This document shows, in pieces, positions 27,350 through 36,483 of a stretch of 64,000 nucleotides of DNA (the first letter of the stretch is position 1; the number at the start of each line of letters is the position of its first letter). The notes beneath the pieces were generated by a model. That model was not told the DNA's origin. It saw only the letters and a list, made by a program, of their open reading frames with translations, and did not search any database. The DNA is from Bin55 sp965205545 (GTDB lineage Bacteria; Pseudomonadota; Gammaproteobacteria; Pseudomonadales; Azotimanducaceae), in assembly GCA_965205545.1 (NCBI GenBank), contig OZ242170.1, positions 310,001-374,000 of the forward strand, written 5' to 3'. The translations under genes and the position numbers were made by a program.

Positions 27350-28531
27350 ATGGATCAAATGACCAGCAATCATCTGCCTCAACCTGCAGCCACGCGCAAT
27401 GACTATGGAGAAGCAGAAGCTGCCATGGTTGAGTATAGGAAGGAAGGCACTAGGCGAGCCCTTGAACTGGGAAATCGCGGTCCGATCAGGTTTACGAAAG
27501 GCAACGAGTTGGATCCAGCTATTCGCAATGCCTACTCTCGTTGTGGTTTCTATGTCTTTGAAGGGGTTCTGGGCGAGAAGGAACTTGCAGAGATTGAACA
27601 AGACGTAGCGGAGATCTTGCGCAGGGCGCCAGTGTCGCGTGATTCGATGGTAGATCGCGAGGGTCGACAAGCTCTTGGCACAGACTGCAAGTCTCGCACA
27701 ATTAGTTGGGTAAAGCCGCTATCTGATCCCATAGGCGGAACTCAAGCCGCCCATGGTCGGCATCCCTCGCGAATGATCGAATTGGACCCCCCAAAGAATG
27801 CGCCGAAAGAAATTGTCCAAGTGATTTCTGGCGCACTTCAATTCTCAGAAGCTTATTTGCGCGTCTATGGACATCCTGAATTGCTACGCGTAGCAGAAGC
27901 TATCCACGGGCCGGACTTTACACCATTCAACGAAGTACTTTGGGTTAAGCATCCAGGCCTTGGCGGATCGGTGGCTTGGCACCAAGATGGATGGACGCAC
28001 TGGGACAATCCGGCGCTGGATGAAAATACTCATGGTTTCAACTTCATGGCACAGCTCTACGGATGCGACGCTGAAAACGGATTGTGGGTGGTTCCCGGAT
28101 CACACCGTAGAGGTAAAGCTGACATCAAGGACATGGTTCTACATGCAGGCTCGGACAGATTGCCTGAAGCTGTTCCTTTGATTTGTAGCCCGGGCGATGT
28201 TGCGATGACGAATCGCCAAGCAATTCACGGGTCTTTCGCAAACACAAGCTCTAAATACAGAGTTACCTTGAACTTTGGATTTCATCGTCGAAGTTCAGTG
28301 CTAAACGTCGAGAGTGGTGGTGTTCACAACCCAATTTCGGTATATACCGATGAATACATTCGATCACGGTCGCGAATGATCATGTTTGGCATTAATGCAC
28401 GGCAACAACGATTCCCGAACGAACCGCGCTACTTCTACAAGCCTATGAGAGGTCTAGAGGATGAGTACCAGTGGGACTCGAGCCGTATGGCTGAGTTGAA
28501 GGACTACAACTTGCAGGACATTGGCATATAG
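27350..28531 (+). CDS. Phytanoyl-CoA dioxygenase (PhyH) family protein, long form
   Basis: A 393-aa Fe(II)/2-oxoglutarate oxygenase. The triad is H211-x-D213 (AWHQDGWTHWD) and H293 (QAIHGSFAN), with Arg in KYRVTLNFGFH. WVVPGSHRRGKADI is the core turn. An N-terminal extension of about 60 residues is longer than in small PhyH proteins, and an insert between the N-terminal helix and the core carries several His and Pro. It is co-directional with the sulfatase upstream and an oxidoreductase downstream (33-bp gap), so it probably works on the same imported compound. Substrate unknown. Confidence 0.92.
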   Translation: MDQMTSNHLPQPAATRNDYGEAEAAMVEYRKEGTRRALELGNRGPIRFTKGNELDPAIRNAYSRCGFYVFEGVLGEKELAEIEQDVAEILRRAPVSRDSMVDREGRQALGTDCKSRTISWVKPLSDPIGGTQAAHGRHPSRMIELDPPKNAPKEIVQVISGALQFSEAYLRVYGHPELLRVAEAIHGPDFTPFNEVLWVKHPGLGGSVAWHQDGWTHWDNPALDENTHGFNFMAQLYGCDAENGLWVVPGSHRRGKADIKDMVLHAGSDRLPEAVPLICSPGDVAMTNRQAIHGSFANTSSKYRVTLNFGFHRRSSVLNVESGGVHNPISVYTDEYIRSRSRMIMFGINARQQRFPNEPRYFYKPMRGLEDEYQWDSSRMAELKDYNLQDIGI

Positions 28532-28564
28532 CTTCCTGAATCTTCACAGGACCATCCATACCAA

Positions 28565-29584
28565 ATGAGCCAGCAATCCAAGCTCACCCTTGCTCTAGTA
28601 GGATGCGGAAATATCGCACGTGCACACTTGGCGGGTATCCGACGAATTGCAACACGAATCCAAGTCAGTGCATGTATAGATTCCGATATGTCTAGGGCTC
28701 AAGCGATGGCTAAGGAGACATCGAGTGAAGCTTTTGCTTCTCTCGAAGAAGGAATCGAGCGAGGCAGCTTCGACGCTGTAGATCTCATGCTTCCTCACGA
28801 TGCTCATGAGGACGCCTGTAATGTTGCATTTGCTGCGGGCAAGCACACCCTTCTGGAGAAACCCATCTCGACGGACGTTGCCTCAGCAGAAAGGATTCTG
28901 GAGGCGGGGAGGAATGCAGGAATCGTATTGATGGTCGCTGAGCAAGCGCAGTATTGGTGGGACGTCCACAAAACGCGCGAGCTCATTGACGCTGGCGAAA
29001 TCGGCAGTGTGCTGACTGCACATGCTACGTTCTATGATCCCATGGGAATCGATCCCAATGAACCGCCACCCTGGAGATACATCAAAGAGCGGGCAGGAGG
29101 TGGGGTATGCATGGATGGTGGGGCACATTGGATCCGCCCAATGCGGTTGATGCTCGGTGAAATCGATGAAGTAGTGGCATCGACAGGAAGCCACATAGAT
29201 GGACGCGAAACCGAGTCGTTTGGATTGTCGCTCTTGAGGTTTCAGTCGGGGGTTATTGCGACGTTCAAGGCTGTGTTAACAAGTGGGCGCATTGGGCCAT
29301 GTGCGGATTTTCGAATAACGGGCTCTGACGGAGAGATCATATTGGAACGTGGTCGTCGAGGAAGGCTCATGGTGTACAACCAAGATCATCCTACAGGCCA
29401 TGCCGTTATGAGTTCGTATGAAGGGAAGGCTGACAGCTACGGAGCGGAATTGAAGGATTTCAGCGAAGCAGTGCTGGATGGTAGCGAATTGGCTGCTGCG
29501 CCCGAGTTTGCAATGGGTGAACTGCGTACGGCTATGGCTATGTATAGATCCGAAGAGACTCGGCGTTGGGAAAAGGTCTGGTAG
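28565..29584 (+). CDS. Gfo/Idh/MocA-family oxidoreductase
   Basis: An NAD(P)-dependent dehydrogenase of sugars, inositols or related polyols. N-terminal Rossmann motif ALVGCGNIARAHLAGI, then LMLPHDAHED and the signature TLLEKPISTD, whose Lys helps catalysis. GGGVCMDGGAHWIRPMRLM holds the family's second catalytic region (quoted as GGGVCMDGGAHW). The length of 339 aa is usual. It ends the sulfatase-PhyH-oxidoreductase transcript. In context, the set would desulfate, hydroxylate and oxidise one compound. Confidence 0.93.
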   Translation: MSQQSKLTLALVGCGNIARAHLAGIRRIATRIQVSACIDSDMSRAQAMAKETSSEAFASLEEGIERGSFDAVDLMLPHDAHEDACNVAFAAGKHTLLEKPISTDVASAERILEAGRNAGIVLMVAEQAQYWWDVHKTRELIDAGEIGSVLTAHATFYDPMGIDPNEPPPWRYIKERAGGGVCMDGGAHWIRPMRLMLGEIDEVVASTGSHIDGRETESFGLSLLRFQSGVIATFKAVLTSGRIGPCADFRITGSDGEIILERGRRGRLMVYNQDHPTGHAVMSSYEGKADSYGAELKDFSEAVLDGSELAAAPEFAMGELRTAMAMYRSEETRRWEKVW

Positions 29585-29624
29585 GCGTGGTGGAGAAGCC
29601 GTTCTGCAGTTGCAATGCGTTGAG

Positions 29625-30419
29625 TTAGATGGTCTCCAATACCTTGCGCAACCCGCTTCCCAATCGACCAATAGCCTGCCTGAAAATGAAACGATCCCAC
29701 CCGATGCAAAAGTGCCGTACTCCAAGGTCGATGTAGCGTTTCGCTTGATCGACTTCTCCAATTTCAATGCGAGGCGGCACTCCGTATTCAATGGATTTGC
29801 GAATAACCAGCTCCTCGTAGTTCCTCATTTCGTCTCCACTGACTCCATTGGGGCCTTTGGAGAATCCAAAGTCTGCTGGTCCCCATTGAGTCATGTCGAA
29901 TCTAAGAAGACGTGCTCTGTCCAATACGGCATCTAAGTTGTCAACCGTTACACTTTTCTCGATCATGATGACTTTGACGATTGAATTCAGGTCTTCTGCA
30001 TAGTTCTCAATGTCGTAGCTCATTAGTGCAGGGCGACGGAGTTTGACTCCCATGAATCCATGCACACCTGGTTGATCCGGTGCAACGGCTCTGTGGCACA
30101 TCTCAACATCTTCTGGTGTGCGGACGTCCGTAAAAAGCACAGATTTGAAGCCGGCTCCCAAAGCCGCTTGTGCCCAGAAGCCCTGACCTTCCTGGTCTAG
30201 CTTGATCATGAGGGGAAGGTTGCCGCACTGTGCGGCCCGTGCCAGGTGATACAGCATCGACATATCAAATGTTGAGTATTCGCCTACATATTCGGCATAG
30301 TCGAACAATCCCGTATCACCAATCATTTCTGGTATGTCAGGCTCTGCGAAGAGGAAGTGCGTACCCATTGTGGGTTTCCCTTCGTTCAGTACCGTGCGAA
30401 AAGTGTTTGGCAGAATCAT
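29625..30419 (-). CDS. HpcH/HpaI aldolase/citrate-lyase family protein
   Basis: A class II (metal-dependent) pyruvate-type aldolase related to 4-hydroxy-2-oxoheptanedioate aldolase, splitting a hydroxy-keto acid. GTHFLFAEPDIPEMIGDTGLFDYAEYVGE is the N-terminal barrel (quoted as FLFAEPDIPEMIG and FDYAEYVGEY). A Gln/Glu at LDQEGQGFWAQAALGAGFKSVLF contributes to the site (LDQEGQGFW), and VKVIMIEKSV supplies the metal-ligand Glu. RHFCIGWDRFI closes the barrel. It is convergent with the Gfo/Idh gene and divergent from the TonB receptor; it plausibly takes the product of the neighbouring oxidation, which is inference. Confidence 0.85.
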   Translation of the reverse strand: MILPNTFRTVLNEGKPTMGTHFLFAEPDIPEMIGDTGLFDYAEYVGEYSTFDMSMLYHLARAAQCGNLPLMIKLDQEGQGFWAQAALGAGFKSVLFTDVRTPEDVEMCHRAVAPDQPGVHGFMGVKLRRPALMSYDIENYAEDLNSIVKVIMIEKSVTVDNLDAVLDRARLLRFDMTQWGPADFGFSKGPNGVSGDEMRNYEELVIRKSIEYGVPPRIEIGEVDQAKRYIDLGVRHFCIGWDRFIFRQAIGRLGSGLRKVLETI

Positions 30420-30616
30420 ATGGCAACCCGTTGTGTCGGATGAGACCTAGAAAAATCGGAATTCGTTGTGAGTTCGGTCACTGAATTCCTGGCTGCATTT
30501 TACAGTCGCAAGTATGATCGGGCGGCACGGCTGGCTGCTTGTTTTTACTACACTGATAATGCAACGGTTGATCCCCGTGCCATGGGACTGAAAACGCAAC
30601 ATCCAAGGACACATGA

Positions 30617-33600
30617 ATGAAAACCGAATTTGCTCTCGGTCGCCTCGTCCAAACTGAGTTCACTAAAGTGAAAGACAGAAACCCTCTAGGTGCAACAAGA
30701 CAACTGACTCTCGCCGCGACCATAGGCATATACCTGCTTGCGGGAGTGCCGGTTGCTCAGCTTTGGGCGTCGGACGGCGATATGCCAGAGGACTCAATCG
30801 AGGAGGTTGTCGTTACGGGCTCCCGGATTGGAGGATCGGAACTCGCTGATGCAACGGCTGTATCCCAAGTCCTTGCAGAGGAAACGGACTATCAGGGTAC
30901 GGTAAGAGTTGAGGACCTTATGCGCACATTGCCGCAAGTCTGGTCAATGCAGAACACGGGACACTCCTATGGTGCCACGGGCACGGCGACCATCAACTTA
31001 CGCAACTTGGGTTCGCTACGTACTCTCGTTCTATTGAATGGAAGACGCATGCCTGCGGGATCGCCGGTGGGGGGAGGAACTGCGGGCATAAACGCAGGAG
31101 CTGATCTCAATCAAATACCTGCAGCACTCATCGCACGAGTAGATGTGTTGACGGGAGGCGCATCGGCGATCTACGGTTCCGATGCCATGGCTGGCGTAGT
31201 TAATTTCATCCTGAATACCAAATTTGAAGGATTAACAGTCGAAGTGCAAACCAGCATGTATTCGCACGCGAACTCTGACAACGACATTCAAGGGATAGTA
31301 AGAAGCGCCAATTACGAGGTCGCCAGCGATAGAACTTTCGATGGTCGCATTAGCGATATTGCTGTCGTTATGGGTAGCAGCATCGCGGAAGATAGCGGTC
31401 ACATCATGGGTTATGTGACCTATCGCGACATTTCGGAGGTCACCCAATCGTCACGCGACTTTAGTTCATGCTCTCTGGACAATCTCATAACGGGTTGTCA
31501 GGGCTCGAGCACCATACCCGAGGGAAGGTTCTCTAACTTTCTCAATGCCGACGATGTGGGATTTGACTACATTGTTGAAGGAACGGATTTCATACCTCGC
31601 AATGGTCGGCTCTACAACTACGGACCTTTAAATTACTTTCAGCGACCAGATGAGCGAATAGCCGTAGGAATGTTCGCTGAATACCCCCTGGTGTCGAATG
31701 TGGAGTTCTATGGAGAGGTCATGTACAACGATGATCGCACCGTAGCTCAAATTGCTCCGTCAGGTGCGTTCTTCATTACGAGCGTTCTAAATTGCTCCAA
31801 TCCGTTCCTTTCCGACTCACAATACGAAAAGCTGACCCAAGCTAGATTGTCTCCTAGTCAGCAGAAAGCACTCGACGACAAGTTGTTGGCGATGCCTGAA
31901 GAACAGCGCATCGACTACTTGGACGCAGCGTTTTGCCAGAATCGGATCGACGACTCCATTCAAATGTACATAGGACGACGCAATGTCGAAGGGGGTCCGC
32001 GACGTCACGATTTGCAGCATCGAAGCCTTCGCGTCGTGTCCGGTCTGCGCGGCAGCCTCTCTGATTCCTGGGACTACGACGTCAACTATCAACGCGCTGT
32101 AGTAAATCTCGAAAACACCTATCTGAACGACCTATCTATCACCCGAGTCAAGCGTGCACTTGATGCGGTGCGCGATATCAACGGCAACATTGTGTGCAGT
32201 TCGCTAGTGCAAGGCATCGACCTCGATTGCGTTCCTTGGAACATCTTCAGTACGGGTGGAGTAACGCAAGACGCGATCGACTATATGACACTGCCGCTAG
32301 TGGCTCGCGGTACTACTACCAGCAAAGTGTTTTCCGCTTTCATGAATGGAACTCTTGGTGAAACTTTGCCATTCGAGGTCGCGTTGGGGACAGAGATTCG
32401 CGAAGCCGGATTGACGTTTAGTCCCGACGGTAATTTTCAATCCGGCGAAGGAGCAGGGCAAGGTGGCGCCACACTTCCTGTAGATGGGTCTTACGACGTT
32501 GTGGAATTCGTGCTTGAATCGAACCTACCGGTCCCAATATCGCAGGGACCCATTCGCAGGCTCAATTTGAATGCGGCATTCCGTCATTCGGCGTATTCCA
32601 CTGGACATGATGCAAGTACGTTTGGTTTACGCGGGCTAATTCAATTGCAAGATGTAGCGAGTGTGCGTACGAGCGTTCAGCGAGCGCTGAGAGTTGCCAG
32701 TATTCGTGAACTCTACACTCCGCAGGGGTTCAATCAGTTTGACATGCCAGCCGATCCGTGTGGAGGCCCAGTAACAAGCTCATCAGGTGGAATCCTGCAA
32801 ACTGCCAGTGGCTACACGCTTGAGCAGTGTCAACGTAGCGGGGTCACCGAAGTGCAATTTGGAACCATCCAACACTCTCCGGCAGCACAATACAACTATC
32901 TGCAGGGGGGAAACCCGAACGTTGCTCCGGAAGAGTCGACGACTTATTCAGTGGGCGTAGTAGTCGAACCTATGACCACGCCACTGAAACGCGCGTCGCT
33001 CGATTGGTACTCCATTGAGGTCACTGATGGCATCTCTAATATCTCGCCCGCTTTCATCCTCGAACAGTGTTTGGATGGCGCACTCGACATGTGCAAGTTT
33101 GTAAAGCGCAATCCGCAACGTGGCGATCTTTGGATTGGGCCTGTAGACCAATCTGGCCATATCGTTGCACTGCAGAACAACCTGTCCGTTGAAAAGGTAT
33201 CTGGGCTTGACATTGAGTTCTTAATGGAAATGAAAATTCAAACACTGGGAACTTTCAGCATACATAGCCGCTCGTCCATCGTGAATTCGTGGGAGCGTCG
33301 AGAGACTTCAGCCGCACCTAAGGAGAGTTGTGCAGGCTATTGGGGAGGAATCTGCGGTTACCCAACACCAAAATTCCAAAACTCGTTGAGGGCCACATGG
33401 TTGTCCCCAGTAGCCGGACTTGAGTTCACTACACTCTGGAGACTAATTGGGGCCACCGACGCGAAAGTAGCTCACACACAGGACATTGAGCTCGTCAATT
33501 ACATTGACTTGGGACTGACGTACGAGTTCGCAAAAAGCCACCGTGTGGTAGTAGGCCTGGCAAACGCCTTTGATGTCGCTCCTCCTGTCGTGGGTAGCGC

Positions 33601-33697
33601 TGCGGCACCGACGCTTGGAGGCAACGGGAACGTGTTTCCCGGCATCTACGACATCATGGGTCAGCACATTTTTGCGAAGGTACAGTTCAATTTGTAA
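30617..33697 (+). CDS. TonB-dependent outer-membrane receptor
   Basis: A 1026-aa outer-membrane barrel for energy-driven import. An N-terminal signal (LTLAATIGIYLLAGVPVAQLWA) is preceded by an unusually long, charged n-region. The TonB-box/plug start EEVVVTGSRI is followed by a plug domain with TINLRNLGSLRTLVLLNGRR, GGASAIYGSDAMAGVVNFI (quoted as LRNLGSLRTLVLLNGRR and ASAIYGSDAMAGVVNF). The barrel carries the usual VQRALRVASIRELYTP and NPNVAPEESTTYSVGVV. It ends in FAKVQFNL, so the final residue is Leu rather than the more common Phe. It sits beside sulfatase, PhyH, Gfo/Idh and aldolase genes; the imported ligand is probably their substrate. Confidence 0.94.
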   Translation: MKTEFALGRLVQTEFTKVKDRNPLGATRQLTLAATIGIYLLAGVPVAQLWASDGDMPEDSIEEVVVTGSRIGGSELADATAVSQVLAEETDYQGTVRVEDLMRTLPQVWSMQNTGHSYGATGTATINLRNLGSLRTLVLLNGRRMPAGSPVGGGTAGINAGADLNQIPAALIARVDVLTGGASAIYGSDAMAGVVNFILNTKFEGLTVEVQTSMYSHANSDNDIQGIVRSANYEVASDRTFDGRISDIAVVMGSSIAEDSGHIMGYVTYRDISEVTQSSRDFSSCSLDNLITGCQGSSTIPEGRFSNFLNADDVGFDYIVEGTDFIPRNGRLYNYGPLNYFQRPDERIAVGMFAEYPLVSNVEFYGEVMYNDDRTVAQIAPSGAFFITSVLNCSNPFLSDSQYEKLTQARLSPSQQKALDDKLLAMPEEQRIDYLDAAFCQNRIDDSIQMYIGRRNVEGGPRRHDLQHRSLRVVSGLRGSLSDSWDYDVNYQRAVVNLENTYLNDLSITRVKRALDAVRDINGNIVCSSLVQGIDLDCVPWNIFSTGGVTQDAIDYMTLPLVARGTTTSKVFSAFMNGTLGETLPFEVALGTEIREAGLTFSPDGNFQSGEGAGQGGATLPVDGSYDVVEFVLESNLPVPISQGPIRRLNLNAAFRHSAYSTGHDASTFGLRGLIQLQDVASVRTSVQRALRVASIRELYTPQGFNQFDMPADPCGGPVTSSSGGILQTASGYTLEQCQRSGVTEVQFGTIQHSPAAQYNYLQGGNPNVAPEESTTYSVGVVVEPMTTPLKRASLDWYSIEVTDGISNISPAFILEQCLDGALDMCKFVKRNPQRGDLWIGPVDQSGHIVALQNNLSVEKVSGLDIEFLMEMKIQTLGTFSIHSRSSIVNSWERRETSAAPKESCAGYWGGICGYPTPKFQNSLRATWLSPVAGLEFTTLWRLIGATDAKVAHTQDIELVNYIDLGLTYEFAKSHRVVVGLANAFDVAPPVVGSAAAPTLGGNGNVFPGIYDIMGQHIFAKVQFNL

Positions 33698-33885
33698 TGG
33701 ATGATCGTATAGTTAGTAGTTTGGTCTACAAAGTCGTATTCGTACTGTGTAGTTTCCGAAACTCCTTTGCAGCGTCCACCAGATAGCCCAACAGAGCCGC
33801 TAGCTCATGAATGAAGGCAGTAGAACGGGAATGGTTGAGCGACCCAATTCCTGAGCTTCCCCGAACTGACGGCCGCAGGTCTTGG

Positions 33886-34446
33886 TTAGTCCTGCCCTGC
33901 TCCTTGAATAGCGGTCGCTTGTGGATCAGCACCTGTACTGTCATCCTCGTCGTAGAGGTAGTCCTCTTGACTGCAAGGATAATAGATCTCTGGTCTTTCC
34001 AGTTCGGTAGCAGCACGTTCGAGAAAGCTACGAATCGAACGTCCAGGAAGCTGGATTGTCGAGTCACGAGTGAATTCGCCCTTGACGGTAATGGGAAACT
34101 GCTGCATGCAAGAACGGGAATTGACAAGACTCAGTGGCAGGGTGTAAGACTCAATGAGCTGCTTTTCTCTTGCATCTGCCCAGCCCCATTTGACTCCACT
34201 AGTCTCGCCGATACAAAATCGCACAAATATTTTTCGCTCGTCCAAGACCAGCATACCCCTAGTAATGAATCTTGTAGTGCCTTGTGGGGTGGCAATGTAA
34301 TCATCATCGACTCGCGGATCTGAATATATTTGGTATGCCTTCAAGCTTTGACACACATCCGAGGAAGTTTCGTTTTGTAAGGTAATTTCTGGCAAAGAAA
34401 CACAGCCTGCCAAAAAGAAGATCGCAAGCACAAGACTTATCCTCAT
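33886..34446 (-). CDS. Hypothetical lipoprotein
   Basis: A 186-aa protein with a clear lipoprotein signal (MRISLVLAIFFLAGC, lipobox LAGC). The start is set at ATG 34446 because GGAGGAACTGC directly precedes it; the longer frame to 34503 has no such site. The mature part has three to four further Cys (DVCQSL, VRFCIG, RSCMQQF, YPCSQED), suggesting disulfides, and an acidic tail. I do not recognise a domain. The next gene upstream on this strand is tRNA-Asn. Confidence 0.7.
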   Translation of the reverse strand: MRISLVLAIFFLAGCVSLPEITLQNETSSDVCQSLKAYQIYSDPRVDDDYIATPQGTTRFITRGMLVLDERKIFVRFCIGETSGVKWGWADAREKQLIESYTLPLSLVNSRSCMQQFPITVKGEFTRDSTIQLPGRSIRSFLERAATELERPEIYYPCSQEDYLYDEDDSTGADPQATAIQGAGQD

Positions 34447-34844
34447 GCAGTTCCTCCACAGTCCACCGATTCGATAGGTATTCCTCATGTGGTTCGCTAG
34501 CATTCCGCCACCATTTCCAAATTATTGTGTCTTCATCTCTTGATCCTTTGAAGTAGAAATAAAATGGCCAACATCGCAACTAGCAGAGCACAATCATTGT
34601 GGAGCCTTCCGCGATCTGAGCTAATTTGGACACATTCATTCCCGCTAACAAGCTCAACTTTCCAGCAATTTTCCGCTCACGAATTCGCAAGGCATAGAGG
34701 TCCCGCTCGAATGCCCGTTGTGATTGGTTAGGGTGGTACAAGTAGCGTCGGTACAGCTCCAAATCGATTCCACTTCGAACCTAAATGGCATGTTGAAGTC
34801 GGTGACCGCCTATTACCTAGGGCGGGTCCCACATTAGAGAGAGC
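34447..34844. other. Intergenic region, 398 bp
   Basis: Between the lipoprotein gene and tRNA-Asn. A leftward 60-codon frame (34580-34762, TTG start) has no ribosome site, and I cannot support it. Downstream of the tRNA an imperfect GACCCGCC/GGCGGTC hairpin could help end its transcript, but no T-run follows. Confidence 0.35.
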
Positions 34845-34920
34845 TGGCTCCACCTGCTGGGCTCGAACCAGCGACCCGCTGATTAACAGTCAGCTGCTCT
34901 ACCAACTGAGCTAAGGTGGA
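34845..34920 (-). tRNA. tRNA-Asn (anticodon GTT)
   Basis: Read on the minus strand, the 76 nt form a full cloverleaf. The acceptor TCCACCT pairs with AGGTGGA, followed by discriminator G and an encoded CCA. The D arm contains AGCTCAGTTGGTAGAGC, the anticodon loop is CTGTTAA with GTT, and the T arm is GCTGG-TTCGAGC-CCAGC. The anticodon GTT reads AAC/AAT. It is the only tRNA seen in the window. Confidence 0.97.
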
Positions 34921-34930
34921 TTCGGTAATA

Positions 34931-34936
34931 ATTATA
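34931..34936 (-). promoter_or_regulatory. Consensus -10 box for tRNA-Asn
   Basis: Minus-strand TATAAT, a perfect -10 hexamer, lies 10 bp upstream of the mature tRNA 5' end. No good -35 match is found at 16-18 bp. Confidence 0.6.
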
Positions 34937-35013
34937 GGTTACCGCTCACTGGCAAGTGTTAGATTACTTTGATAGCAGTGAGTTCTTAAGCAAGAGGCAA
35001 ATTCAAGAACTTA

Positions 35014-35394
35014 GTGAACGAGAATTCCAAGCAGGCAGCACAGAATCTTCCTGTCATCAATGTGACCACATTCGACGCTCTCATCAATGTGACCACATTC
35101 GACGGTACCCGATACGAAATTCAACCCAAACCGGGTGTTTCGCTTATGCAAGCGATCTTAGACAACGGTATACCTGGAATTGATGCAGATTGTGGCGGCG
35201 AATGTTCTTGTGCAACATGTCACGTGATCTTGCCCGACGATTGGTACGACAGACTAGGCGAGCCCAGTAGCGACGAGGAAGCCATGCTTGGAATGAATCC
35301 AGAGATAACTCCCACCTCACGACTTTCGTGTCAGATTCCGATCTCCATGGAGTTAAATGGGTTGTCCGTCGATATTCCAGAGTTTCAGTTCTAG
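35014..35394 (+). CDS. 2Fe-2S ferredoxin (adrenodoxin/ISC type) with duplicated first strand
   Basis: An electron carrier of the adrenodoxin/putidaredoxin class. The cluster motif C-x5-C-x2-C is in DCGGECSCATCHV, with the fourth Cys in SRLSCQIP. Normally the fold starts with INVTTFDGTRYEI. Here VINVTTFDA is immediately followed by LINVTTFDG, an in-frame 9-residue duplication caused by a 27-bp tandem repeat in the DNA. The GTG start at 35014 has only a weak ribosome site (GAGG, rather distant); the true start is uncertain. Such ferredoxins feed cytochrome P450s, oxygenases or Fe-S assembly. It is divergent from tRNA-Asn and followed by ThuA after 211 bp. Confidence 0.9.
   Translation: MNENSKQAAQNLPVINVTTFDALINVTTFDGTRYEIQPKPGVSLMQAILDNGIPGIDADCGGECSCATCHVILPDDWYDRLGEPSSDEEAMLGMNPEITPTSRLSCQIPISMELNGLSVDIPEFQF
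35054..35107 (+). repeat. 27-bp tandem duplication inside the ferredoxin gene
   Basis: Two copies of a 27-bp unit (35054-35080 and 35081-35107) share their first 24 bases without mismatch; only the last three differ. The period is a multiple of three, so the reading frame is preserved and nine residues are repeated. Confidence 0.95.
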
Positions 35395-35605
35395 ACCGCA
35401 CAGAGACGGCATTCTCATTAACGAATTGTTCGCCGTTGCCAGAGCATGAGTTTAGATTTTGCCCAAGAATTCCAACTCTATTGATACGACATTTCGAATC
35501 CGCGTCAATTGTGCTATGGAAACACCCCTGACGATGTTCAAAGCTACCTGCATGGGTTTTCGGTTTCGGGTAGGATACCGAAGAATCGGTTTTCTGGAGT
35601 AGCGT

Positions 35606-36409
35606 ATGAGTGATAGAGCCCACCTAATCGTCGGCGGCTATCCGATTGGTTCGAGCGCGGGACACGACATGGACTTTGCGCGATTGCAATTGCTGCAAAA
35701 TCTTTACGACCATGAGTACCGGACTACGGTAGGACAAGACTTCTCGTTGCTTGACGAGAAATTGACTGACGTAGATTTCCTCGTCTCCTACGTAGCAGGA
35801 CCGTATCCAGATGATGCACAAACACAAATACTTGAAGAATGGCTAAACGACGGTGGAAAGTGGTTTGCACTGCATGGCACTAGTGGCGGGCGCGCGAAGC
35901 GTACTGGAAGATCGGGAAACCAGCGTCAGATGGTACGGTTACCGCACCACGAACTGCTTGGCGCATACTTTCTCAATCACCCTCCAGTTCGCAAGTTTCG
36001 CGTAAACGTAGAGTCGGTTGAACACCCTGTATTAGCTGGAATGCCCCAAGATTTCGAGGTTGAAGATGAGTTGTATCTTGTTGAACCTATCGACGTGAGC
36101 ACCACGTTGCTCACCACGGAATTGCCAGAAGATCCTTCGCCTCCAGGCTTTGGGTTCCACTATGAAGAGGATACTTCTCTATTGCCGGACGGACGGACTC
36201 GAGTACTGGGTTTGGATCGCAAGGTGGGGAAGGGATGTGTCGTTTACGTTGCCTTGGGCCATACGCACTCGCCTACGACCAATGCACAGCCTTTTGTCGA
36301 CCCAAGTGTGGACCGACGCGGCAGAACTCCAAAAACCTTCCGTGGAGCTTGGTCCAATCCGCATTTTGACCGCCTCTTGAACAACGCCATGGAATGGGGA
36401 TCAAGCTAA
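35606..36409 (+). CDS. ThuA-like domain protein
   Basis: A 267-aa class I glutamine-amidotransferase-like (ThuA) protein. Family features are VDFLVSYVAGPYPDD, LNDGGKWFALHGTSGG, HHELLGAYFLNHPP, EHPVLAGMPQDFEVEDELYL and VVYVALGHTH before the final WSNPHFDRLLNNAMEW (each part is separately recognisable). There is no signal peptide. ThuA proteins occur in disaccharide or glycoside catabolism, yet their chemistry is poorly defined. ATG 35606 follows GGAG. The end overlaps an optional extended start of the next gene, whose true start lies at 36484. Confidence 0.88.
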   Translation: MSDRAHLIVGGYPIGSSAGHDMDFARLQLLQNLYDHEYRTTVGQDFSLLDEKLTDVDFLVSYVAGPYPDDAQTQILEEWLNDGGKWFALHGTSGGRAKRTGRSGNQRQMVRLPHHELLGAYFLNHPPVRKFRVNVESVEHPVLAGMPQDFEVEDELYLVEPIDVSTTLLTTELPEDPSPPGFGFHYEEDTSLLPDGRTRVLGLDRKVGKGCVVYVALGHTHSPTTNAQPFVDPSVDRRGRTPKTFRGAWSNPHFDRLLNNAMEWGSS

Positions 36410-36483
36410 GCTCACACTTCAAGCAAACGCAAAGTGACAGCCGCCATTTGGATGTTAACCAACGTATTGAGGAGTTCGCAATA

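Noticed and set aside
34580..34762. Leftward 60-aa frame beside tRNA-Asn
   Set aside because: TTG start with no ribosome site and no recognised similarity; kept only as part of the intergenic description.
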